Source: an uncultured Planctomycetaceae bacterium (lineage in GTDB: Bacteria; Planctomycetota; Planctomycetia; Pirellulales; Pirellulaceae). Taken from it: 13,631 bases of DNA. Under the pieces are notes generated by a model, which made no database searches, had not been told where the DNA came from, and was given only the letters and a program-made list of their open reading frames with translations. The stretch is taken from positions 1 through 13,631 of the forward strand of contig CAIXSC010000017.1 of the NCBI GenBank assembly GCA_903921945.1, given 5' to 3'. Positions 1 through 6,744 of this stretch are shown in pieces; position 1 is the stretch's first letter, and each line of letters starts with the position of its first letter. Both the position numbers and the translations under genes were made by a program.

Positions 1-1974
1 AACGACGGACTGGCGACCAGGCTTCGCGAGGTCTTCGCGGGTTACACCCACAGCACGGATGGCCGCATTGCCGCGGCCGTCTGTCTGCTTGAACCGGAAG
101 AGCCTAACAAGCCGGGCGATTCCGCGACGCGCCCGCCCGCTCGCACCGACACGATCGCGCGGTTGCGGTCGATCATGGAATCGCCGCCGGGGGGACTGCA
201 AGCCGGAATGATCGCCGGCGAGCCCGTGATGGTGGTCGAGGGTTTCCGGTCGCTGGAAAGCGACGGGCGATTGTTGGCGACTTGGTCCACGTTGCTCGTG
301 GGCCTCGTCATCGTGGTCTGTTTTCGCAGCTTACGGTGGGTCGCCATTCCACTCGCCGTCGTCCAACTGTCGTTGTGGCTAACCTACGGCCTGCTGGTTT
401 GGGGCGGATTTCGCATGACGCTCGTCAGCGGCATGTTGTCGGCGATCGTGACCGTGGTGGGGATCGCGACCGCCGTTCACGTGCTCGTCGCGTTTCGTGA
501 AGGCCGGTCGGCCGGCTTGTCCACGCGAGCGGCGCTGGCCGAGTCGGCTCGCCGCATGGCCGCACCCGTCATTTGGTCGCTGGTGACCGACGCCGCGGGC
601 TTCGGTTCGTTGCTGGTCTCGGCTGTCGGCCCCGTGCGCGATTTTGGTTTGATGACGCTCTGCGGATCCTTGCTGGTGTTGCCATGCCTCGTGCTGCTCG
701 TGCCCGGCTTGGCGATGGCGGGCCGCTGGGACAGCACGCCGCGACAGGCGTGGGGAGAACGCGGGTTGGGTTCGGTGCTGGATTGGACCAGTTGGCTTGT
801 CGAACGCTATCCCTGGCAGTTGCTCGCCTCAATCGCAGTCCTGACGGTCGTGTCGATTGCCGGCCTTCAGCGATTGGAGGTCGAGACCGACTTCACGCGG
901 AACTTTCGCGCCGGCAGCGAGATCGTTCGATCCTACGAGACGATCGAGTCCGAGTTTGGTGGAGCCGGCGTTTTGGATCTGATCTTGCCAGCCCCATCGC
1001 AACTCACCTGGGACTATGTCCAACAAGTCGCGCGGCTCGAAGATCGGCTCCGCGCGGAGGTTCAGGTCGTGGACGAACGGGGCCAGGCGCGGCCTGGCCT
1101 GACGAAAGTGCTTAGCGCGGCCGACGCGCTGCGGGCTGCCATGCCCGTGGACCCTGACAAGTTGCCGTTCGCCGCCGCTCGGAATCTCGCCGTCGGCGCC
1201 GCATGGCAAACCATGAAAGCGCGAATGCCCGCCTTCGCGGCCACGCTGTACGCGCCCGGCACCGCATCGGGATCCTGGTTTCGCGTGATGCTGCGGGCCC
1301 GCGAACGCCAGTCGGCGGCCGAAAAGACACGGCTGATCGAACGTGTGCAAGGCATCGTCGACGAGGAGCTTCAAACGGCCGCCTGGCAACCGCTTGGCGC
1401 CCAGCAGGACGCCGCCGTCACGGGATACTACGTGCTGCTGACGAAACTGATCGCCAGCACGGTACGCGATCAGTGGTTGTCGTTTGGGCTGGCAACGCTG
1501 GGGGTCTTTGTTTCGCTGCTTGGGGCATTGCGAGGCGTGCGGTTGTCGGTCATCGCGCTGGCCCCGAACGCGTTGCCAATTGTCGCCGTTCTGGGTGGAT
1601 TGGGATGGCTTGGACTAAAATTGAATCTGGGCGCCGCGATGATCGCGGCTGTGTCGATGGGACTGAGCGTCGACAGCTCGATTCATTACTTGATGGCGTT
1701 TCAACGACGGCGGCAGGCGGGGCTGGCGATCGGCGCGGCGTTGCGGGCGACTCAACAAGACGTCGGCCGCGCCGTCGTGTTTTCCACCCTGGCGCTGGTC
1801 GTGGGCTTCCTCGTGCTCTGCCGCAGCGAATTCATGCCCACGGTCTATTTCGGCTTGCTCGTAAGCCTCGCGATGTTGGGCGGCCTGCTCGGCAACCTTG
1901 TGCTGCTGCCAGCGCTGCTGCGAGTCGCTCCGCTCGGCAAGCTTATTGTTGCAGCGCGAACAGCAACACATTGA
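1..1974 (+). CDS. RND superfamily / MMPL-family membrane transporter, 5'-truncated by the window edge
   Basis: The frame is open from base 1 to the TGA at 1972-1974, so the gene starts upstream; 657 residues are visible. The protein is an integral inner-membrane transporter of the RND/MMPL type, usually proton-driven and exporting lipids or hydrophobic compounds; the substrate here cannot be told. Visible order, numbered from the window edge: end of the first periplasmic loop (1-95), five helices (about 96-240), a seventh (271-288), the second periplasmic loop (289-485), then five helices (490-639). This matches the C-terminal 11 helices of a 12-helix RND protein. The second-half helix 4 carries the typical GLSVDSSIH motif, with its Asp at codon 1672-1674. 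The equivalent first-half motif reads GIATAVH and lacks the Asp, so proton coupling may depend on one half only. Its 3' end overlaps the convergent DUF4159 gene by 32 bp. Family assignment is firm; function is not. Confidence 0.93.
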   Translation, partial: NDGLATRLREVFAGYTHSTDGRIAAAVCLLEPEEPNKPGDSATRPPARTDTIARLRSIMESPPGGLQAGMIAGEPVMVVEGFRSLESDGRLLATWSTLLVGLVIVVCFRSLRWVAIPLAVVQLSLWLTYGLLVWGGFRMTLVSGMLSAIVTVVGIATAVHVLVAFREGRSAGLSTRAALAESARRMAAPVIWSLVTDAAGFGSLLVSAVGPVRDFGLMTLCGSLLVLPCLVLLVPGLAMAGRWDSTPRQAWGERGLGSVLDWTSWLVERYPWQLLASIAVLTVVSIAGLQRLEVETDFTRNFRAGSEIVRSYETIESEFGGAGVLDLILPAPSQLTWDYVQQVARLEDRLRAEVQVVDERGQARPGLTKVLSAADALRAAMPVDPDKLPFAAARNLAVGAAWQTMKARMPAFAATLYAPGTASGSWFRVMLRARERQSAAEKTRLIERVQGIVDEELQTAAWQPLGAQQDAAVTGYYVLLTKLIASTVRDQWLSFGLATLGVFVSLLGALRGVRLSVIALAPNALPIVAVLGGLGWLGLKLNLGAAMIAAVSMGLSVDSSIHYLMAFQRRRQAGLAIGAALRATQQDVGRAVVFSTLALVVGFLVLCRSEFMPTVYFGLLVSLAMLGGLLGNLVLLPALLRVAPLGKLIVAARTATH

Positions 1975-4549
1975 CGGCGATCTTGGCCGCGTCCGCCGGA
2001 ATGTAGCCTTTGCAATCTAGGGACGCATGGTTCTCGAGCGCGCACGAGATATCGTAGGGCGACAAGACGATGGCGATTCGGCCGTCGATTTTTAGCACCT
2101 CGAGCAACGGCGCGATGGTCGAACGGCGGGCGGTGAGCGGATCGCCGGTGTCCCGCGCTTCGGGATCGCGGAGCGTCACGCTCGCCAGTTCGTAGCCGCG
2201 GAATTCCGTGGTGAAAATCGGATGGCCGGCCGGCAGCCGCTCCCAAGACGCCTCCGGCAACACCGCTTTCATTTCCGCCCGAAACGCCGCGTTGAACGGT
2301 TCGCTGGCGCAAATCGCGTCGGCGAAAACAAACCCGCCGCGACGGACGTACTGGGCCAACGCGTTCCGCTCGTCGGTGGAAAAGCGAAAGGCACGCCGGC
2401 CGTGCATGAACACGATCGGATGGTCCGCCAACCGCTCGTCGCTGGCGGCGATCAACTTGGTGGGAATCTCGATTGGCAATTGAGTTTGTCGCGCGAACAG
2501 CGTCAGCAGGTTGGGCCAGGCGTTCACAGCCTCGTCAGCGCCGCCGCCATGACTTAGCTTCGGGATCAACAAGGCCCCGCGCCGCGGCGATCGGGGCAGG
2601 TCGGCGAGCGGCGCGAGCGGCCGGTCGAGCTTGTCTTTCAATTCGCGATTCGTCGCGTACGCCAACACGTTTTCGCCGATACGCATCGCCGCCTCGATCG
2701 ACGCTTTGACCGTCGGCGGATAGCTGGTGTCCCGCTCGAAAGGGTACAGCTCCCAACCGCATGACAGTGTTTCCGGGCAGTAAACGATGCTTGTCCGGCA
2801 GCAGGTATCGAGGCCGTACAGCGGTCGCAAATGTGCCGGATCGACGCGTTCCTCGGCGAACCAGACGGGATGGTCGGGTGGCAACAGCCGAAGTTTGCTT
2901 TCCGGGAAAAGTTCCTCGAGCAATTGACGGAACGAACGGTCGAACGCCGCGCCATCGCAGCCGTATCCTTGGCACGCTTCGACAAACAGAAAACCGCCTT
3001 GGGTGACGTATCGCTTGAGCTGATCGCGCTGCGCCGCGGTGAACGACAACGGTCCCCGTCCACTGAGGAACAACACGGGCGACTGCGCCAAGTCTTCGGC
3101 CGTCGCCGCGCGAATGTCGATCGTCTGCCACGTGAGGTCGCGTTTCCAACGTTGTTCGACGCGGCGAGTCAACCGCTGCACGCCTGACGGATGGCTGTTC
3201 CAGTCACCAGCATCGCGCATGGCGGCGTTCGCGACGTCGCCTCGGTTGTCGTCCGCCGCTCCAACACCTGGCAACGCGGGTTGCTGGTCGCCATGCCGTA
3301 GTTGGCTGATCACGATGGGGCGTCGACCTTTGGCCAGGAACAGCAGCGCGAACGCGGTGGCGACCGTCGGATTTGCTTCGCTCAGGCCCGACCCGACCCA
3401 GCAACGTTGAATCCGGTCTTTGCGAGCGATCAGCTCGGCCGCCCCTTCGCGGTACCAATCGTGAGGCTGAAGGACCCGCCGCCCCTCCACCGTGCGTTGA
3501 CCGATCAAATAACGACGGCCGGACAGGCGGCCAACCCGCTCGACACCGTACAGATAGTAATACTGGTAGGCCCGGTTTACCGCGCCCGTGCCGAGCACGC
3601 CGGCGGAGGGATTGGCGTCCACGCGGAAATGTTGGCCGAGCCACTGCATGCCACGCTCGATACGGTCCGCCACGCCGGCCGACGTGTCGGATCCGCAGCA
3701 TTCGATCGAGTCGCCGCGCACCGACGCTCGGCCGCCGTCCAGTTGCCCCGCGGCGATGATCAACGACGAGATGCCGGCGCAAGTCATGCTGCCCGACGGC
3801 GAGTCATTGATCGTATAACCCCAGGCTCCGTCCGCCCGCTGAGTGCGGCTCCAATAATCGACCGCCGACCGCCAAAGCCGCGGGTCGATCTTCACGCCGC
3901 TCCGCTCCGCTTCGAACAAGCCGAGGAGCGCGAATTGGGCGTTCGAGTTATCCCCGTTGCCCTGGCGGTTGGAATAAGCCCACGCGCCTTGATACGGCCC
4001 ACTATCGATCTGAATGCTCTCCAGCCAACGCGCGTTTTCCGCGATCCGGGCTTGATAACGCTTCGGATCGGCAGCGCAAAAGACCATCGTCTGCAAAGAA
4101 GTCGCATAGGTCATTTTGGGATTGCCGATCGATTCCAGATACGCCAGCGCCGCCTTGATCGGCGGACTCTGTGGCGACTCGCCGGCGCTGAGCAACGCCA
4201 ACGTGACCAGCGACGTCAAACCGCCAATTTGCGCTGGCGGATCGCTCCAGCTTCCGTCCACTTTGTTCTGTCGCGGCACCAGATAGGCGATCGCGTCGGC
4301 GATCGCTTCGCGGACGGCTTCCGCCGAGAGCTCTTCGTCAGCGGCCAGCGTTGGCCTCGCGGCCGTGGCGATCGCCAAGCCGAGAAGGAACGCGAGCAAC
4401 CGAACGCAGCGCGCCGCGCGAGGCGACGCAGGATGGGCAAGCCGCGTGACGGTTTCGGAATGTTTTGTGTTGGGGGGCGACGCGGGCGCCGAAAACCGAT
4501 GGGACGGGGCTGCCGAGGCGGCAGGGAAATCGCATTGTTCGTGTCGCAT
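1943..4549 (-). CDS. Secreted protein with terpenoid-cyclase-like alpha-toroid repeats and two DUF4159 domains
   Basis: The 868-residue protein starts at ATG 4549 (minus strand), with AGGA about 9 nt upstream. A hydrophobic stretch at residues 49-64, followed by TLAA-DEE, looks like a signal peptide cleaved near residue 70. About 48 residues precede that core, which is long, and no better in-frame ATG or GTG lies closer. Residues 78-405 hold repeated helical hairpins with DGSW, GAWAY and DGAWGY-type turns, as in prenyltransferase/squalene-cyclase toroids. The DxDD-type catalytic motif of true cyclases is not apparent, so I infer a binding role. Residues 408-645 and 656-868 are two DUF4159 units with matching segments: SPVLFLSGRG / DHPIVFMHGRR, then YVTQGGFLFVEA / YVRRGGFVFADA. 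The first unit is Cys-rich (526, 531, 583, 584, 591, 597). DUF4159 function is unknown. The gene is divergent from the MoxR operon and probably functionally linked to it. Confidence 0.88.
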   Translation of the reverse strand: MRHEQCDFPAASAAPSHRFSAPASPPNTKHSETVTRLAHPASPRAARCVRLLAFLLGLAIATAARPTLAADEELSAEAVREAIADAIAYLVPRQNKVDGSWSDPPAQIGGLTSLVTLALLSAGESPQSPPIKAALAYLESIGNPKMTYATSLQTMVFCAADPKRYQARIAENARWLESIQIDSGPYQGAWAYSNRQGNGDNSNAQFALLGLFEAERSGVKIDPRLWRSAVDYWSRTQRADGAWGYTINDSPSGSMTCAGISSLIIAAGQLDGGRASVRGDSIECCGSDTSAGVADRIERGMQWLGQHFRVDANPSAGVLGTGAVNRAYQYYYLYGVERVGRLSGRRYLIGQRTVEGRRVLQPHDWYREGAAELIARKDRIQRCWVGSGLSEANPTVATAFALLFLAKGRRPIVISQLRHGDQQPALPGVGAADDNRGDVANAAMRDAGDWNSHPSGVQRLTRRVEQRWKRDLTWQTIDIRAATAEDLAQSPVLFLSGRGPLSFTAAQRDQLKRYVTQGGFLFVEACQGYGCDGAAFDRSFRQLLEELFPESKLRLLPPDHPVWFAEERVDPAHLRPLYGLDTCCRTSIVYCPETLSCGWELYPFERDTSYPPTVKASIEAAMRIGENVLAYATNRELKDKLDRPLAPLADLPRSPRRGALLIPKLSHGGGADEAVNAWPNLLTLFARQTQLPIEIPTKLIAASDERLADHPIVFMHGRRAFRFSTDERNALAQYVRRGGFVFADAICASEPFNAAFRAEMKAVLPEASWERLPAGHPIFTTEFRGYELASVTLRDPEARDTGDPLTARRSTIAPLLEVLKIDGRIAIVLSPYDISCALENHASLDCKGYIPADAAKIAVNVLLFALQQ
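1947..1968. terminator. Possible weak bidirectional hairpin between two convergent stop codons
   Basis: TGTTGC (1947-1952) and GCAACA (1963-1968) form a perfect 6-bp inverted repeat with a 10-nt loop. It lies between the two stop codons of the overlapping convergent genes. Any terminator for this gene pair would have to sit in or near coding sequence. There is no T-tract on either side and the stem is short, so this is a weak candidate and could be chance. Confidence 0.2.
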
Positions 4550-4591
4550 GCTTAGAATTCCTAGCCACGGAGGTCCGTCACCAACCCGAAG

Positions 4592-4618
4592 TCGGGCGGA
4601 TCAAGCGGATCGGGCGGA
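4592..4618. repeat. Three tandem 9-bp repeats, possible operator
   Basis: Three adjacent 9-mers read TCGGGCGGA, TCAAGCGGA and TCGGGCGGA. The outer two are identical and the middle one differs at two positions. The first copy also forms the right arm of the inverted repeat at 4585-4596. The array lies 53 bp before the proposed MoxR start and 43 bp from the divergent DUF4159 start, where a shared regulator could bind. Binding is inference; in DNA this GC-rich a short repeat can arise by chance. Confidence 0.45.
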
Positions 4619-4650
4619 GCCGCCGCGCTTCGCCAACGGGAAACACCACC

Positions 4651-4659
4651 GAGAGAGGA
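4651..4659 (+). promoter_or_regulatory. Purine-rich ribosome binding site that decides the MoxR GTG start
   Basis: GAGAGAGGA precedes the GTG at 4671 with an 11-nt spacer, slightly long. It is the best Shine-Dalgarno-like stretch before the conserved MoxR domain. The frame stays open far upstream, but the part before 4549 is antisense to the DUF4159 gene. An internal ATG at 4737 would remove conserved N-terminal helix sequence. Confidence 0.45.
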
Positions 4660-4670
4660 CAGGGCATCAC

Positions 4671-5825
4671 GTGTCGACGGGCAAGCCTCGCAGCCTGGGC
4701 GATCTGCTCCAGGAATTCGTCCATTATCGGCAACTGATGCAGTTCGAACTGCAGAAGGTGATTGTCGGCCAGCAGGACGTGGTTGAACAGTTGTTTGCGG
4801 CGATTTTCACCCGCGGCCATTGCCTGCTCGAGGGAGTCCCCGGCTTGGCCAAGACCTTGATGGTCAGCACGTTGGCCCGAATTCTGGATGTGGGTTTCAA
4901 ACGCGTGCAGTTCACGCCCGACTTGATGCCGGCCGACATCACGGGAACCAATGTGCTCGACGAGGACGAACAGGGCAAACGGCAATTCCGGTTCGTCGAA
5001 GGCCCCGTGTTCACCAACATCCTGCTGGCCGACGAAATCAACCGCACGCCGCCCAAAACCCAGGCCGCACTCCTGCAAGCGATGCAGGAACGGCAAGTGA
5101 CCGTTGGCCGACAGACGCTCGACCTGCCCGAACCGTTTTTCACGATCGCCACTCAAAACCCGATCGAGCAAGAAGGCACCTATCCGCTCCCCGAAGCGCA
5201 GCTCGACCGCTTCATGTTCAACATCAAGGTCGGCTATCCGACCGCGGAGGAAGAGGAGCGGATCCTGGCGTCGACGACGCGGACGGAACGTGTCGAAGTG
5301 CAAAAAATCCTGTCCGCCCGCGCCATCCTGAATCTGCAAAAACTGGTCGGATCGGTCGCGGTCAGCGAATACATCGTGAAATACGTCGCGCGATTGGTTC
5401 GAGCCACTCGACCGCGCGATCCTTCGGCTCCCGCTTTCGTCCGGGAACTGGTCGACTGGGGCGCTGGACCGCGAGCCGGTCAATTCCTGATCAATGGCGG
5501 CAAGGCCCTGGCGGCGATGGACGGCCGTTTCAGCGTGTCGATCGCGGACGTGCGCAAGATCGCCGTGCCCGTCCTGCGGCATCGACTCAGCACGAACTTC
5601 CAAGCACAAGCCGAAGGACTGGGCGCCGAAGACGTCATCGAGCGGCTGGTGCGGGAGATTCCCGAACCCGAGATCGCCAAGTTCACGGGTGGCGGAGCGG
5701 CGAGCGCCCCGCCCGCCGGACCACACGCCGCCTCGCCCGCGCCGCACTCGGCGCCGCCGCACTCGGCGCCGCCGCACTCAGCGCCGCCTCAATCACCGCC
5801 GCCGTCCGGTTCACGGTCGGGCTAG
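4671..5825 (+). CDS. MoxR-family AAA+ ATPase
   Basis: The protein has 384 residues from the GTG at 4671. MoxR ATPases form cytoplasmic rings and act as chaperones with vWA-domain partners, often encoded just downstream as here. Visible motifs: the lead-in VIVGQQDVVEQL (30-41), Walker A GVPGLAKT (55-62), the MoxR segment FTPDLMPADITGT (81-93), Walker B ILLADE (117-122), sensor-1 region ATQNP (160-164) and EAQLDRF with the probable arginine finger R180. The C-terminal helical lid runs to about residue 340. A tail of about 40 Pro/Ala/Ser/His residues follows, unusual for the family and encoded by 15-bp DNA repeats. Twelve bp separate it from the DUF58 gene, and it is the first gene of the operon. 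The family call is very secure; the client is unknown. Confidence 0.95.
   Translation: MSTGKPRSLGDLLQEFVHYRQLMQFELQKVIVGQQDVVEQLFAAIFTRGHCLLEGVPGLAKTLMVSTLARILDVGFKRVQFTPDLMPADITGTNVLDEDEQGKRQFRFVEGPVFTNILLADEINRTPPKTQAALLQAMQERQVTVGRQTLDLPEPFFTIATQNPIEQEGTYPLPEAQLDRFMFNIKVGYPTAEEEERILASTTRTERVEVQKILSARAILNLQKLVGSVAVSEYIVKYVARLVRATRPRDPSAPAFVRELVDWGAGPRAGQFLINGGKALAAMDGRFSVSIADVRKIAVPVLRHRLSTNFQAQAEGLGAEDVIERLVREIPEPEIAKFTGGGAASAPPAGPHAASPAPHSAPPHSAPPHSAPPQSPPPSGSRSG
5739..5795 (+). repeat. 15-bp in-frame tandem repeat in the MoxR C-terminal tail
   Basis: Units at 5751-5765, 5766-5780 and 5781-5795 follow a shorter 12-bp copy at 5739-5750. Each full unit encodes Ala-Pro-Pro-His-Ser, the last one degenerate (APPQS). 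The first two full units differ only at their last base. Whole-unit gain or loss would keep the reading frame, so length variation between strains is expected. The repeat adds a flexible tail after the AAA+ core. Confidence 0.85.
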
Positions 5826-5837
5826 ACGAGGCTGCCG

Positions 5838-6734
5838 ATGTCGAACGCCGAAAAGTATCTCAAACCGCAGGTGATCAACCAGATCAAGCGGCTCGACTTG
5901 CGCGCTCAGTTTGTGGTGAAAGGTTTTTTGCAGGGTTTGCACGCCAGTCCCTTCCATGGCTTTTCGGTGGAATTCAGCGAGCATCGCCGGTACGCGGCGG
6001 GGGACGATCCCAAGGATCTCGATTGGCTGGTCTACGCGAAGACCGACCGCTACTACATCAAGAAGTTTGAGGCTGAAACCAATATCACCGGGTACCTGGT
6101 GTTGGACCTCAGCGAATCGATGGGATACACCTACCGCCAGGAACTGACCAAGTTCGACTACGCCGTGTCGCTGGCCGCCGCTTTGTGTTACTTGATGGTG
6201 CATCAGCAAGATCCGGTGGGACTGGTGACGTTCGACGAAAAGGTGCGGGCCGTGTTGCCGCCGAAGTCGAAACGCACCCAACTGGGAAACGTGTTGTCGC
6301 ATCTGGCGAAGCTACGGCCGTCCGGACCGACGGACTTGGGTCGAAGCCTGCAACAGTTCGCCTCGATGTTGCGGCATCGCAGCTTGGCGATGTTGTTCAG
6401 CGACCTGCTTGGACCGGCGGAGCCGGTGCGCGAGGCGTTGCGTCGGCTGCGGCACCAAGGCCACGATGTCATCCTGTTCCATGTGCTCGACGAAGCCGAG
6501 GTGAATTTCCCGTTCGAAGGACATATCGAATTCGAAGACGGCGAGACCGCGCGGACGGTGGTCGTCGACGCCGACCAGCGCCGCAACGACTACCGCGAAC
6601 GGGTGCAAGCGTTTCGCGACGCTTACAAGCACGAGTGTTGGCGGATCGGCGTCGACTACGTGCCGCTCGACACAAGCATGCCGTTCGACAAGGCGTTGAT
6701 GGAGTATTTGTTGAGTCGCCGCGCTCGCTGCTGA
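5838..6734 (+). CDS. DUF58 domain protein with vWA-like fold
   Basis: The 298-residue protein starts at ATG 5838, with GAGG at 5828-5831 (6-nt spacer). The DUF58 signature is complete: FSEHRRYAAGDDPKDLDWLVYA at about residues 46-67, followed by KKFEAETN. A vWA-like domain follows with an intact metal-ion site: DLSES (D90, S92, S94), T165 in SGPTD, and D189 in LFSDLL. No signal peptide or membrane helix is seen, so it is predicted to be cytoplasmic. DUF58 proteins are typically encoded beside MoxR ATPases and are thought to be their adaptor or substrate-recognition partner. It lies 12 bp after the MoxR gene and 10 bp before the BatA-like gene. The length is normal for the soluble type. Family assignment is secure; the specific role is inferred from context. 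Confidence 0.95.
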   Translation: MSNAEKYLKPQVINQIKRLDLRAQFVVKGFLQGLHASPFHGFSVEFSEHRRYAAGDDPKDLDWLVYAKTDRYYIKKFEAETNITGYLVLDLSESMGYTYRQELTKFDYAVSLAAALCYLMVHQQDPVGLVTFDEKVRAVLPPKSKRTQLGNVLSHLAKLRPSGPTDLGRSLQQFASMLRHRSLAMLFSDLLGPAEPVREALRRLRHQGHDVILFHVLDEAEVNFPFEGHIEFEDGETARTVVVDADQRRNDYRERVQAFRDAYKHECWRIGVDYVPLDTSMPFDKALMEYLLSRRARC

Positions 6735-6744
6735 AAGGACGCTC

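Larger units (their letters stand above)
4550..4670. promoter_or_regulatory. Divergent intergenic region between the DUF4159 gene and the MoxR operon
   Basis: These 121 bp separate two divergent start codons and should contain promoters for both transcripts. A TAGAAT at 4553-4558 on the + strand resembles a -10 box for the MoxR operon, but no -35 box lies at proper spacing, so I do not call a promoter position. Features that can be seen are a tandem 9-mer array (4592-4618), an overlapping inverted repeat CCCGA-AG-TCGGG (4585-4596) and a purine-rich stretch before the GTG start at 4671. The regulatory role is inferred from gene orientation. Confidence 0.5.

Noticed and set aside
3302..4555. 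Long + strand open frame (417 codons) opposite the DUF4159 gene
   Set aside because: It is antisense to a well-supported coding gene, is Arg-rich with no recognisable domain, and is explained by the high GC content.
4365..4670. Upstream extension of the MoxR reading frame
   Set aside because: The frame is open but would be antisense to the DUF4159 start and has no MoxR-like sequence; the GTG at 4671 fits the family N-terminus and has a purine-rich stretch before it.
4578..5777. Long minus-strand open frame (399 codons) opposite the MoxR gene
   Set aside because: The sense frame encodes a complete AAA+ protein with all motifs. The antisense product has no recognisable domain and mirrors the codon bias.
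5739..5795. Tandem repeats considered as a CRISPR array
   Set aside because: The units are 15 bp, contiguous without spacers, and lie in frame inside a coding gene.
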